Positions 22,801 through 35,100 of a stretch of DNA of 64,000 nt are shown here, piece after piece. This DNA is from Tanytarsus gracilentus (taxonomy: Eukaryota; Arthropoda; Insecta; Diptera; Chironomidae). The notes under the pieces were generated by a model, which searched no databases, had not been told where the DNA came from, and was given only the letters and a program-made list of their open reading frames with translations. Where the stretch lies: NCBI GenBank assembly GCA_038502055.1, contig JAXRKN010000036.1, positions 2,170,001 to 2,234,000 on the forward strand. The letters run 5' to 3'. The translations under genes and the position numbers were made by a program. Every line of letters starts with the position of its first letter. Position 1 is the first letter of the stretch.

Positions 22801-25800
22801 TCCACTTGAATTTATGTGACGACGACACAGACACACAGAAATGAAATGGTTTTAAAACAATAGTGGCAACAATGAGTGCACTTGTGGATTTTATGGAATG
22901 AAATGAAATTTTCAGGGAGGGGAAGAGTTTTTCGCATTGAAAAAGTTTCTAATGAAGTTTTCATTCTTTGCTTTTTTCATTTCATGATGATGTGGGTGCT
23001 GAGAGAGTTAAATTTTTATCGAAACGAGTTCTTTCAATATGATGAAACTAAATCAGACTTCGAATGACAATGAAATAAATTTTTTGTTCTTGATTTATGG
23101 CTCGAATAAAAATATATCTTGATATTTTTAGGTTAATTGAAAAAAATAATTCAATAAAAAGTTTATAATTCAATTTTCGCGTTGTAAAATTTGACTTTGG
23201 ATTGTAAACTTTAACGACTGCGTTGTAAATTTTTTTAACAATGGAAATTGTTTCGAATTAAAATTCCACAAAAGCACTTTTCTGAAGTTTTCAAGATTTT
23301 CCCTTGAGAAGTGCAAAAAAATCATAATTTTCATTGTTATATTTTTTTGCACTTTTGCATATTGAGAAGAAAAATAAAAGAAAAAAGTTTTGACGATGAT
23401 ATTATTAATAAAAATGAAGGAAGATCTTTATTTATGGGTGAATTATGGAAGCAGAAGCGATTTTATTTATTCTGTAATTTTTCCATCTGTTTGCAATTTT
23501 TACAAATTTCCTCCGTATGAAATATGCATTGCCATTTCCTGACGCCTCAAAGTATGTGCATGTGTGATTATGCGGAAAAACAGAGCTTTAGAGAAAGATA
23601 AATTGATATTTGAAGAATTCTTTTCTTAAAAAACCAATTTTCGTAATCTCGCAATTTCAATTTTTTTGTCGTTATAAAACTTTTTTTTATTTTTATTGAA
23701 CCACAGATACATTTTAACGAGTTTTCTTCTGTTTTAATGTCATCTTTTTAAGATACAATTTTTAATGTGTGTTTACGCAACAAAAACATTTTCTAGAACG
23801 CTAATTTAATATAAAAGTTAATTGGAAAATGGCGGTGAGTAACGAAATAATTGAACGAGAACGGTTAGTCAGGTGCCCGAAATTGTTTGATTTATGATTT
23901 TTATACGTGGCGAAGAAACTCATAAGAAAATTTTCCCTTTACCTCTTTGCAATTCTTTATTAATAATTTCAACAACTGTCTCCGCGCTCTGCCATTGCCA
24001 TCATTCAAAATGATTTTTTTCCACTTATTGATTTTCCACCGAATACGCAGAAAAAAAATAATAGCAGGAAATGCTTTCGAAACAAACCAAAAAATATGAA
24101 ATAAAATAAATTTTTATGAACTCGAAATTGAGGGGAAGAAAATCGTAAAAGCGAAATTTTTTTAAACACAAGTCAAGCAAAAAGAGCCACAACAATGTCG
24201 AAAAGAGGATATCTATTAAATATGGCATGGAATAATAAAAACAAGAATCAATTAATTTCCCTAAAGACTCTTTAAAAGCTCTTTCCGCTCGAGAGAGTGA
24301 AGTGGACTGGATTGTTATCAGAATGTACATAGAGCTTTTAAACTTTATGACTGATTATAGCTGGAAAGTTGTTTGCAAAAGAGCACTTAAGAGGATCTTC
24401 CATAAATTACGTGCTAGAAAAAATTTCTCCCCTTTAAATGCCTCTCGAATAAATCTTGACGTCATATATGAAAAAAGGCTCAATCGCACTCGAGTGCATC
24501 TTCACTCTCAAATTGAGTTATTTCTCTCTTCGCTCACATATTCATGAAAATTATGTTTAAGTTCTAACAGTGCCGTGAGATGAATAGAAAAGGCTTAAGC
24601 TGATTGCATTTCTACATAGCTTGGTAGTTCGGCTTGAAGTTGTCTTTAAGCGATGATGAAATTCATCTCATTAAATGAAATGAAAAGTTGTGTCTCGAGG
24701 CGGCAGCTCAAAAAATGTGTATGTGTATGAATTCATTTGCCACAGTGTGCAGGCAGAGCGAAAGAGATGAGTACAAGCGTATTTAAAATAAATTTTATTG
24801 AAAATGAAAAATGCTTGCGGGAGGAGGAACGTGGTTGGGAAATTAATACAAAATAACATCAACAATCATGGAAGCGAAGATCCTCAATTACTTTCTCGCA
24901 GCATAAAATTTGCTATCTCATTTTTTGTATTAAACAGCTTTTTATAGTTTTTTTAAACTCTTTTGCTAACAAGATTTTTCTTTTCTCGCAAATTTTTCCC
25001 CTTTAGCGAAATTCCAACGCAAAAAATTTACAGCAGTTTTATGTTGTGTGTGTGTGTGTTTTAATGTATGGAAAAGTTCATTTTTCAAAAAAGTTTTTTA
25101 TTTAATTTTTTCATCATCATTTTTTATATATTTCTTCTTCTTTTTGATTTAAAGCTATCATTTATTTCATTTTTTTATTCATCATTAATTGAATCCTTTT
25201 CATCATCTTAATATATAATTTATGTATATATATTTTTTTTATTACTTATTCTTTTACTTCATTTTGTCATCATCATTTTTGAAAACATAACAAAAGGCGA
25301 GAGTGAACTTTTTTTTATGTCGCCTCAAAAAAAATGGAGATTTTCCTTTCTCTCATATATATATATAATGTGTGTATGGGAATTTGTTTTAAAGCAAAAT
25401 TTGATGTCATTTCCCGCCACATAAATATTATCATTATTTTTTATTATTATTATTCATTTGCTCGATCTCTTACATATTTTATTTTCTCTCAGCTCTTGAT
25501 TTTATTACACAAAATTTTTTTATATAAATTATTGCGAAAAATAAAAATCTCATCGTCTTTGTGTCTCACACGCGACATGGCAGCCGACGCGTGGAGCAAC
25601 AAATAACCGAAAAATAAATAAATAAAAGACAACGAAAAGCTTTTTTCTGCTTTTTTGATTCAATGAAAAAAGCCGCTTTTGATTAAGTTTCTTCTTCTCT
25701 CTTTTATTATTTTCTACTTATTAAATAGTAGATTTCGAATTTACTATGAAAATGTCAATTTGTGTGTATGACAGAGAGGAGATTCATCACGAGTGAGAGA

Positions 25801-25877
25801 GAGAGGTTTTCGATATTAAGTTCTTAAATAATTTTTTTTTGTAAAGGTAGGAATGTGTCTTACGTGTACGATGTGAC
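19857..25877. other. Gene-poor region between convergent SCAP and tomosyn 3' ends
   Basis: Six kilobases of AT-rich sequence with GA/CT and GT runs (for example 21240-21260). The first 700 bases are probably SCAP 3' UTR, with a candidate AATAAA near 20542. Some of the right part may be a long tomosyn 3' UTR. No frame with protein-like composition, splice structure or RNA-gene structure was recognised. Confidence 0.5.
20542..20548 (+). terminator. Candidate SCAP polyadenylation signal
   Basis: AATAAAA followed by a T-rich stretch (TGTGTTTTTTTC), about 690 bases after the SCAP stop codon. Assigned only by motif and position. Confidence 0.35.
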
Positions 25878-28800
25878 TTACAGCTGATACCACTTTTTAT
25901 CTCGATACTTTGCCATGAGCTGACTTGCTGCTCCGCTAAACTGTTGCGCCTCGTTCGACATCCTCTCGGCATTGTCTTCCAGCTTATTTAATTTATCACC
26001 ACGTTCAATCATCATTTGATGGGCACGACTAACCTCATTCGATGCGGAAGTGGAGCGAGTATTGAGATCTTGCACATTGGCATTCGGACCAGGAATAAGT
26101 TTCGCCACGGAACGATTTGGTTTGCCGCTAACTTCGCCAACTGTGTGGAATTAATTAGTTAATTAGTTTAATTTTCGTGTATTTAAATATTAATAAAAAA
26201 AATTAACGCCTTGAGAATGAATTAAAAATCTTACATAATTCTTCTCGGTCAATACTCTTAGCACCGCCACCAAAAAGTCCCTTGAAGAAGCTCTCTTTCG
26301 GTGGCTCTGGCATTTCAGTTTGAATATGCAATTCTCCCAACATGTCGTTATAATTTTGACTGTGAATTTAGGAAAGGAGAAAAATTTAAATTCAGTACAC
26401 GAAATGTAAATTTAATACATAAAATCATGCGGTGTTGCACGGCATATTAAAAAAATTATACAAACCTAAATTCGGAGCACAATGTAAACTTTTGGATTTC
26501 AGTCGGTGTCGCTAAATAAAGTCCATGTCCTCGATTACTGAAGCAAAATGTTTTCGAAATCCTAAATGAAGTGAATGAGCGCACGTGGAGGTGGTTGTAA
26601 GGTAGAAAGACAAAGAAAGTGTTCAATTAAAATTCTAATTAGCATAATATCACATTTAAATGAAATAAAATACATCTCCGCTCATTTTTAAAACCATTTA
26701 TAAAACAAACGAAGGGGTTGGTGTGAGAGGATAATGAGAAAAATGTGAGATTAGAGCACTTTGATGTTGCCATAAAAAAAAAGTTTCAAGATCGTAAAGT
26801 ATTTATGCAAAAGGCTCGCTCGTGCCAAAGGTTGTGTGGCTTTTATTACGGAATTTTCAATTTTCTCAAAGTAAACGAAAATTCACATTTGTTTCTCTTC
26901 TCCCCCCACCCCAACACCTCCACTTCCGACACTCGGTTTATGTTAACAGAAATTCCTTGTTTTTTATCGTTAACTTTTATGATTTTTCAAATTGTCTCTT
27001 TTGAAGTCATTTTCCTTCGCTCTTTTAATTATTTCGAATAAGCATTTTTTTCTTGCATTGTTAACAAATTTTTAACCATAATATACAAAGTTAATGACGA
27101 TTTTTTTTAATAATGTTTGTATCACTTTCATATCTTGAATTTAATTTTACTCTCATGCTTGATAAGCGTAAAATAAATTACGAGATTAAAAAAAATAATA
27201 ATGAAAACTTTATCTACATGTGTATGTTAGTGGGTGTGTGTACAAAATAATCAAAAGAGGACAAACTGTATCATTTTCTTCATTAATATACAACTCAGTT
27301 CCTCAAGTTATCTCGAAAGTTTTACACACATACAGCTTGATAATATTAAAGTTTATGTTATTATCACAACATTGTGATAATGGAGAAAATTGAGGAAGAA
27401 TCAAGGGACAGAAATTTTCTGGGTTAATCACGAATTATGGATTAAAACCGAAACTGCGGCTGAATAAGTTTAATTCATTAGTGTAGAGTTACATAATTTT
27501 AATTATTTTAGATATTTTTGGTGCGTGGCAAAATGCAAATTAATTTTTTGACAATAAATTTTATCTTCCTCGAAATGAACTCAATTTTTTCAATGTACGA
27601 AAAAAGTCTTCATCCCTTGATAGAAAAAGTAAATACGAAAAACATATCACCATAAAATGTTTAATCAATAATTATGATTTTCTCTATTTGCCGAAGGATT
27701 GACACATTGCATTGTCCTTTTTCGAAATGAATATACTGCGATAGTAAAATTGAGAACTGAGATATGGAAGAGATGATTTGATGGATTATTTTAATGGAAC
27801 TAATATAGTCAATATTATTCTTTCCAGAGCACGTTCACAAAAAATCTCTCATTTTCCCATATCTCACTTCGCACACTACACTTCATACAAATTATATTAG
27901 AGTTATGCATGAAAGGTAGAGAATATTGTTAGTACAGTGGTAATTTTATATTTGTACAAGAAATTGTGGAGGGAAAAATTGCTAGGTAGGTGGTTTAGCA
28001 TAAAAAAGAGAGAGATGGATAGAGCGAGCGAAAAAGAGAAAAGCGAAATTTACAAGGAATTTGCTCAAAAATTTTATATTCTACTTTCACAAGTTCACGA
28101 AGAACTTATGCAAACTTTTATGTACACATCAAAATTCAAAAGGTTTATAAGAGGGAAAAACTTTTCTCCTCATGCTCAAAAATAGTTTCGAGTTTAAAAA
28201 ATTTTGGTGTGTATGGTTTGGAATGTTCATATATCAATAATTGAAACGGATCATAAAATAAATTAACATGAGTTGCACACTTAAACTTACTGATTGGAAT
28301 CCTCATGCACTATCAACTGCTGACCCCATATTGCTAACATTGGATCTACGATGCCTTGCTTACGCAAGCTCGTCTGGAAGCTGTATATGAACAACAACAC
28401 AAATAACATAACAACAAAATGCCAGAGAAATATTTTCTTCTCATTTTCTTTTAAAATGTAAAAGGATTTTTGTGAGTGAATATAGGAAAAAAGTAAAACA
28501 AAGTTAAGTGGTGATGAAAATAAGAAAAATAAACTTCTTTGTTTTCTTTATGAATTTTTGAGCTGACAACAATTTCTTCGTTTGAAAGCTTATGGGTTTA
28601 ACATAAGCAAGATGTTAAAGAAAAAATATGTGAGAAAAGTGTAGTTAAAACAACTTCATACATATTCTTTGTAACATTTGTTAAGAAGTGTATGAATCTT
28701 CAAAGAATGGGCCTTTGAAGCGAGAAGATGCTTCGAATTTCAGATTTGTATTTTTTTTCTCTCTTTTTCGAGAGCATAAAATGGAAAAATACTTTCTGGC

Positions 28801-29106
28801 ATGGAAAATGTTCCATCATAAAAGAGGGAAAAGGAATGTCACTACTGCTGTTGATATGCTTGCAGCGATAAAGAAAGAATAACACAAAAATGTTGATATT
28901 TTCTCTTTGATGATTATTTTTTTTGAAATATATCATCATCATTTATGACTCCGGAGGGAGAATTTGGTTGAAATTCATTTCGCTGTCACTTAACATGAGA
29001 AAGGGTATTTTTTATTTTTTTGAAAAAAAGCTTTTGTAAAATTTCCAAGGCGTGGAAACTCAGCGCACAGTCCTCTCTTTTCTTTTTTTCTCCCCCCCGA
29101 TTTTTA

Positions 29107-29148
<42 letters not shown>

Positions 29149-32100
29149 TTATTTTTTTTTTTTTTTTTTTTTTTTGGTTTTGTTTTCATTTTGTAAAATG
29201 ATGTTATTTTATTTTTTAATTTTTAAATTTTATGATGTATTTTTAAAAATTATTTTAAGTTTATTAAGTATTTTAAAAAACACTATCTTCACCTCTGTTT
29301 TTTTGATCACTCCCGAATCCCCCGAATCCCGCACTTTCGTTTTAAACACTCTCTCTTCACTGAAAACTTTTTCTTCACTTTGTTCTCTAATGCCTCCATC
29401 GTTATCCCTGCACATATTTTCCACTTTCGCACAACTGCTCCCTTTTCCACACTCATCGCACACATCGCAAAGCGCTTTCCGCCTCGTCGCACTTTTCCCC
29501 CCCTCCCATTTTCGCCTCATCGCACGGCATTGCACATTCAAGCCCTCAACACTGTGGTGCGCTGAGTTTCCACGCCTTGAAAATTTCTGTGTGTGATGTT
29601 TTTAATAAAAATTCATTTGAAATGGAATAAAAAATTTCATGTGTTCACTTTGTAATGTTTGATAAAATATTTAAGGTGCGTTAATGCCAAGAGTTCACAA
29701 AAATTGCTCACAGCAGTAGCTGAATTTTTTAATCTTGCAAAAATACCACCCAATGAGTTTGATTCATGTGTGGTTGAGTCAAAAAAAATTAATATAAACT
29801 TTTTAAAAAATTGTGATTAAATTAATTGAAAGCTTGAAAAAGAAATGAGAAGTGCAAAAATTAGTAAAAAGAAATAGAAAAGTTTTTTCATATTTTATGA
29901 ATTTTAAAGAGTTTTGTGATAAGTTGAAGTTTGCAAAATGTGCATGGTTACAGGTGGATATCAAATGTCAAGTGCTTTAAGCGTGAATAAAAATATTTTT
30001 TTTAACTGTAGTTTTTTAAAAATATTCTTGTGAATTTTGGCTAAATATTGATTAGAGTGAGAGACACAATTATTCACAGGGTAGCTTCAGTGGTCTAAAT
30101 ATTCAAGCCATTTTTCTCTAACAATCATCACATTTAAGTGAATACAGAGGTGAGAATTCATCGGGGGTGTAAAGAGGGTGGCAACATATGACAGTTTGAC
30201 ATAAAATTAGCTTTATGTGCATTTGAGAAAACTAAAGGGAAAAAAGTGATTTGAACCAGCGGGAGCCTTTAAAAGCTTTGTGCTTCTGTGGCGGTGATTT
30301 AATTAATAAACTTTTAGTATTTTTTAACTAAACCTCGAAATGTATTAGCTGCAATGTGTTTATGATGATATCCAACCCTTTTTCTTTATATTAATATGAG
30401 ATGATGCTTTTTATTAGCACATGTTTCGTAATATAATGTGGTAGTAATGGTTGTGATTATTGCTCATGAGTTCATACCATGATTCGATAATGCTTTTGGG
30501 GTCGAAGAAGATTAATTCGATTAGAACTCACCTCAAGTCAGCCAACGGTAGAAAATCGACGTCGAGAAGGAGCCGAAGACTTGGGAGACTGAATGCCATT
30601 AGATGGCCATTCGATACATAACATACAAGGCAAACGCTATCTGCAAAAAAAATATAAGAGAGAAGACAAATTATCACATTTTATTGTTATGATGTTTGCG
30701 TTGATTTCTACTCCTAGGAAAATCTTTCGAACTTGTCAGTCCATGGCTTACAAATGAAATCCCAATGAGACCATTACAGGGCTAAAATATAAATGTGAAT
30801 TCCCTCATCAAATGTTCATCCTTCTTCAACATTTCATTGTCATGCTTAAAGAGAACTCTTTTACAGATGAAATGTCTTTTCTTCAGTATATTTAAATGTA
30901 AATTTCGAATGGGGTCGAAACAGAAACTAGGCCATCACAATTTTGTAAAAACCGCACAATTGAAAGTGGTCAAAAGTGATCAAATTAATTACCTTTCATG
31001 CTGACAACTTCTGCACGAACAACAAAATCGGTTTCGGTTATTTGAAGACGATATACACAATTCTGACTTGGAAGAGCTATAATTCGGCACTGTTTTTCAC
31101 TCGTTATTACTATGAATTGACGATCACCAAATCCGGCATCTTGATTTAGTGTGGGACTCATTCGATTTGTGCCACTTTTTGTTGGCGTTTCTACTTGAGT
31201 TAATATGAAAGAAAAAGGTGAGAGATAAAAAGAAATTTAAGCAATGACCACGACCGTCCGTAAATTATGTGGAATTGTTGATTCTTACTGTCTCTCTGTC
31301 TTCCCTCATCCTTCCATGGCTCGTATGAATAAGGAATGAGTGCTCCGTTACAGTCCAAAAAAGACATACATAAAATTGAGCCCTTTAGTCGAAAAACGGG
31401 TCCTCCTGCGAAATCAAATGACGATAATAATTTTATAGCGTCTGAAAAACCATTGTGAACATACCCAATATTGATACTAAAACCGGCGATGTATTTCGAC
31501 TATCGGCGTCAGGTAATGAAATTGAAACAGTCAGCACAGACCCGAGGCTCGTTCCCAGCCACAGTGTTGGTAAAAGTGCAGAAGGATCTATTTGATTTGG
31601 AGTCGAAAGCAATTGAATAAGAGGAAGAGAAGAGAGAAAATAAATTGCATGCAGTCTGAAAAATGTCAGCTTACCGCTCTTCTTTGTATAACTATCAACA
31701 AACGCTAAGCACGTCACAGATTCCGACGATATATTCTCTAAGCTAGACATCGACGATGAACGCGAACGGGAAAATGAATTGTCCAATTTATCTGCACGAC
31801 CGATTTATTTGAAAATGAAAATAAACGAAATGCAATTAAATTTCAGATACAATTAAGACAGCAAAACACAATAAATATTTGTATTTAAAGGAAGATAAGT
31901 GTGGGCAATAATTGAGAGGAGGAAATATATTGCTCATAGCGTAAATTTATTTCGAGATGGCTTATGCAATCTCAACTTGGTATTGGGTAGCAAAAGCAAA
32001 AATATTCAATAAATAACAGTCAAATAATTAATGTAAGGCATGCACTAGCAAAATGTTATTTATGAAAATTTATTAATTTCACAGTTTTCCAATTTTTTCT

Positions 32101-35100
32101 ATGGTTAAAGCCACATCTCTACGGTGCTATTTATTCCTTAACACATATTGATATTGATTTAGTAAACTAAAAAAGCTTTCTACACATTTTCATTCGCATA
32201 TTCCCAACCCTCACTTTAGAAACCACAGGCAAAAATAATATTTTTTTTGCATACATGCATGTGGATCACAATAGTGCATACACTAAGCTTAAATCATTAG
32301 TTTATTCCACTCGTGCATGTGGGCGGACATGGAGTCTATTAAGAAAATTGTAAAACATGCAAAGAGGCATAAATTGCACATTTAGAGATTAAAAGTAATC
32401 GCAAAAATTTTAATTTTCAAAATGTAAAGAGTCCATTAAGGAATGGACAAATTAGTCATTGTCGTAAAAATGTTTTATTTGCATTAAGTGTGACTTTACA
32501 ACAGCACGTGTTTTTCCTGTATAATTTCCTTTTACTTTTTTGTTTGTTGAGCTAATGAAATGAGTGTATTTGATTTGCCTTCGAGAGACACAGAGAAGCT
32601 CAAGTCAATTTTTCATGAAGGTATCATGAGAAGGATATTTTTTCTAAGTTGATCACTCGACGAGGAGTTGACTTAAGAGGTTTTGAGTTTCTCCTCTGAC
32701 GAAGGAGATATTAAACAAAGAGAATATTTGCATTGTTATATTTCCACGAAAAAATAAAGAATTTTATTTAAAAATGAAAGTCTTAAGTTTAAAAAATGAC
32801 AGAAAAATAAAATCTTGGGACATTTTTATCCTATTTACGTCAGCGTCTTGTTTATATTACAAGGAGGCCACTTCAAGTGCTTTTCCAACGAGTTTATCAT
32901 CAAATTCTACAGTCAATTTATTTTTAAGTGATATTATAATTACATTCATGTTCGGCATAAATTTAAATAAATTCCAAAAATGGTCCCAAAATGTTAATTT
33001 GCAATAAAACGAACATGAAATGATGGTTAATTTTTTTTGTGCTCGGAAAAAAAGTTTTGCAGTCAGATTTTCTAGGATTTAGGAACTTAGTAAACAAGGC
33101 GGTGGATTATTTGACTTTTTCTCTCTGCATGTTTGCCTTTTTATCGTGCCTTTAACTTGTCAACAAACTGCTCTATTATTTTTTTGTGTCTCAAGGTGAA
33201 AAACCCTTACTTTCAGTAACCCATAAAAGCATTTAAGTAATCGGAAATAATTTTATCTACTTTTCTGCATCAAAAAATATTTTCACCCACCCATAAAAAT
33301 AATTTTTCAAATTAATATGTGCATTCGATAGATTGATTATAAACAGCTCCACACAATTATCATAGTCGATTGAGTACAAAAATTGAGAAATTAAAGTGTG
33401 TGAGAGAGAGAAAGGAAAAACACAAAATAGCACAAAAAATCAATACATTTTAGATATATAGGCGCAATATATAGATGAATAGAGAGAGAGAAAAAAGGAA
33501 ATAAAAAAATTGCGGTTTTTCATTTGCTCTATACAAAATATATGAAAAACACTACAGTACATCACATGGAACGAGGAGGAGAGAGTGAGTGAGGAAGTTT
33601 TTTGACGACGGCAGTGAATCCCGTTTCCTCTTAACTATTATCTGCATTCACTTTACTTATTTATTATATTTTTCATGAAAAAAAAGGTGCTCGAGCGACA
33701 GCAACAATTCACTTTTTTTACCACATATTTATTTCATTTCGCCAGGAAAGTATTTTTATCAGTTCGATACAATGAACGTTCATTATTTAGTGTGTGTATA
33801 TATATATGAATATGATAGGAACGGACGACATTTCCATTTACATTCTGTGCTGTCTATTCTTATACACATTCTTTTTTATTGAATGATACATCGACACTTA
33901 TTCATAATACTCTCTATCAGTGCATTCATACATGAACGTATCTAAAAAAGGACAAGCACAGAAAAATGTGTGTATATTTCTCACAATATTCAGCATATTT
34001 AGGACGATCATATTCATAAAATGACTAGAAGGAGCGGTACCACATCTCATCTAAGGACAAGCATGAGAAATAAGGATGTAATTTAAGAAGTTTATTATTT
34101 ATTTAGAGTAAAAGAATTTTGGATCCAAAAATTTAGAAATATTTTAAATTTTTTTAAAAACCTTTTTTAAGAGCTTTGAAGAAGCTTTTTAAAAGCTCTA
34201 AATAAATATTCAACAGATTTATGTAAAATTGTACAAAAGCTCGAATGAAGCTTTTTTAAAACGTAGCTTTTATAATTTTTTTTAACAGAGCTTTTGAAAG
34301 CTCACTTTTATAAAAGCTCAAAAAAATTATTTGGATCTGACTAATTTTCACATCGTATGCATTCAATGGACATAATAATCATAGTGATGGATATATAGAG
34401 TGAGAGTAAAACATACATAATATGGCAGGATGTATGATGAAGATGATAATAGAGGAAGCGAAATTGAAATGAGCAATTTAGTTCTAAGTACTGCTCTCCA
34501 GGATCTACGGAATGTATTTTCCATCAAGAGGTGTATAACAATTACACTCTCCTGGTTTCTGCATTTACAATTGCTTCCTGTGAAGGATTTAAAATAAGAC
34601 GACAGGAAGGATTTACTAAGTGCTTCTATTTTTTTCCAGGATAATGTTCATCTACTACACAGATTTGTCATAAAAAAATCTACTTATGTTGTAATATTAT
34701 TTAATGCTTACGTTCAGAATTGGATAAAATGCAAAAAACAGTTGAATTTTCACATACAAAAGTAGAGAGAGATAATAAGGTGAGGAAGAAGAAGACATTT
34801 TACGAAAGTGTGTGTTTGTGAAAAGATAGAAGAGAAAAAAAATGTTTCAAAACCCACACGTGGGTGTTGCCGCGTAACCCACTTGTAACAGATCAGTGTT
34901 TGAAAATCAAGTGCATAAAAAATGAGTTTAAGTCAATCCGGACACTTTGGCTGTCCGTGGCAGTCCTGTTCGACAATTTTTCAAAAATCGTCTATGTCAT
35001 TAGATTCCTGGTCCAATTACGAGTTCAACGATACCCATGAAGTCATAGTTCTGAAAAATGGACATTTTGGCTGTCCGTGGCACTACTGGCCGGCCTTGAT

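Larger units (their letters stand above)
28381..30531. other. Tomosyn intron with hAT-like insertion
   Basis: Contains the element at 29038-29587; the remainder is AT-rich with no coding signal. Confidence 0.6.

Noticed and set aside
29174..29596. A 140-residue plus-strand open frame
   Set aside because: It lies within the hAT-like element, starts in T-rich sequence and crosses the right terminal repeat; its composition is incidental.
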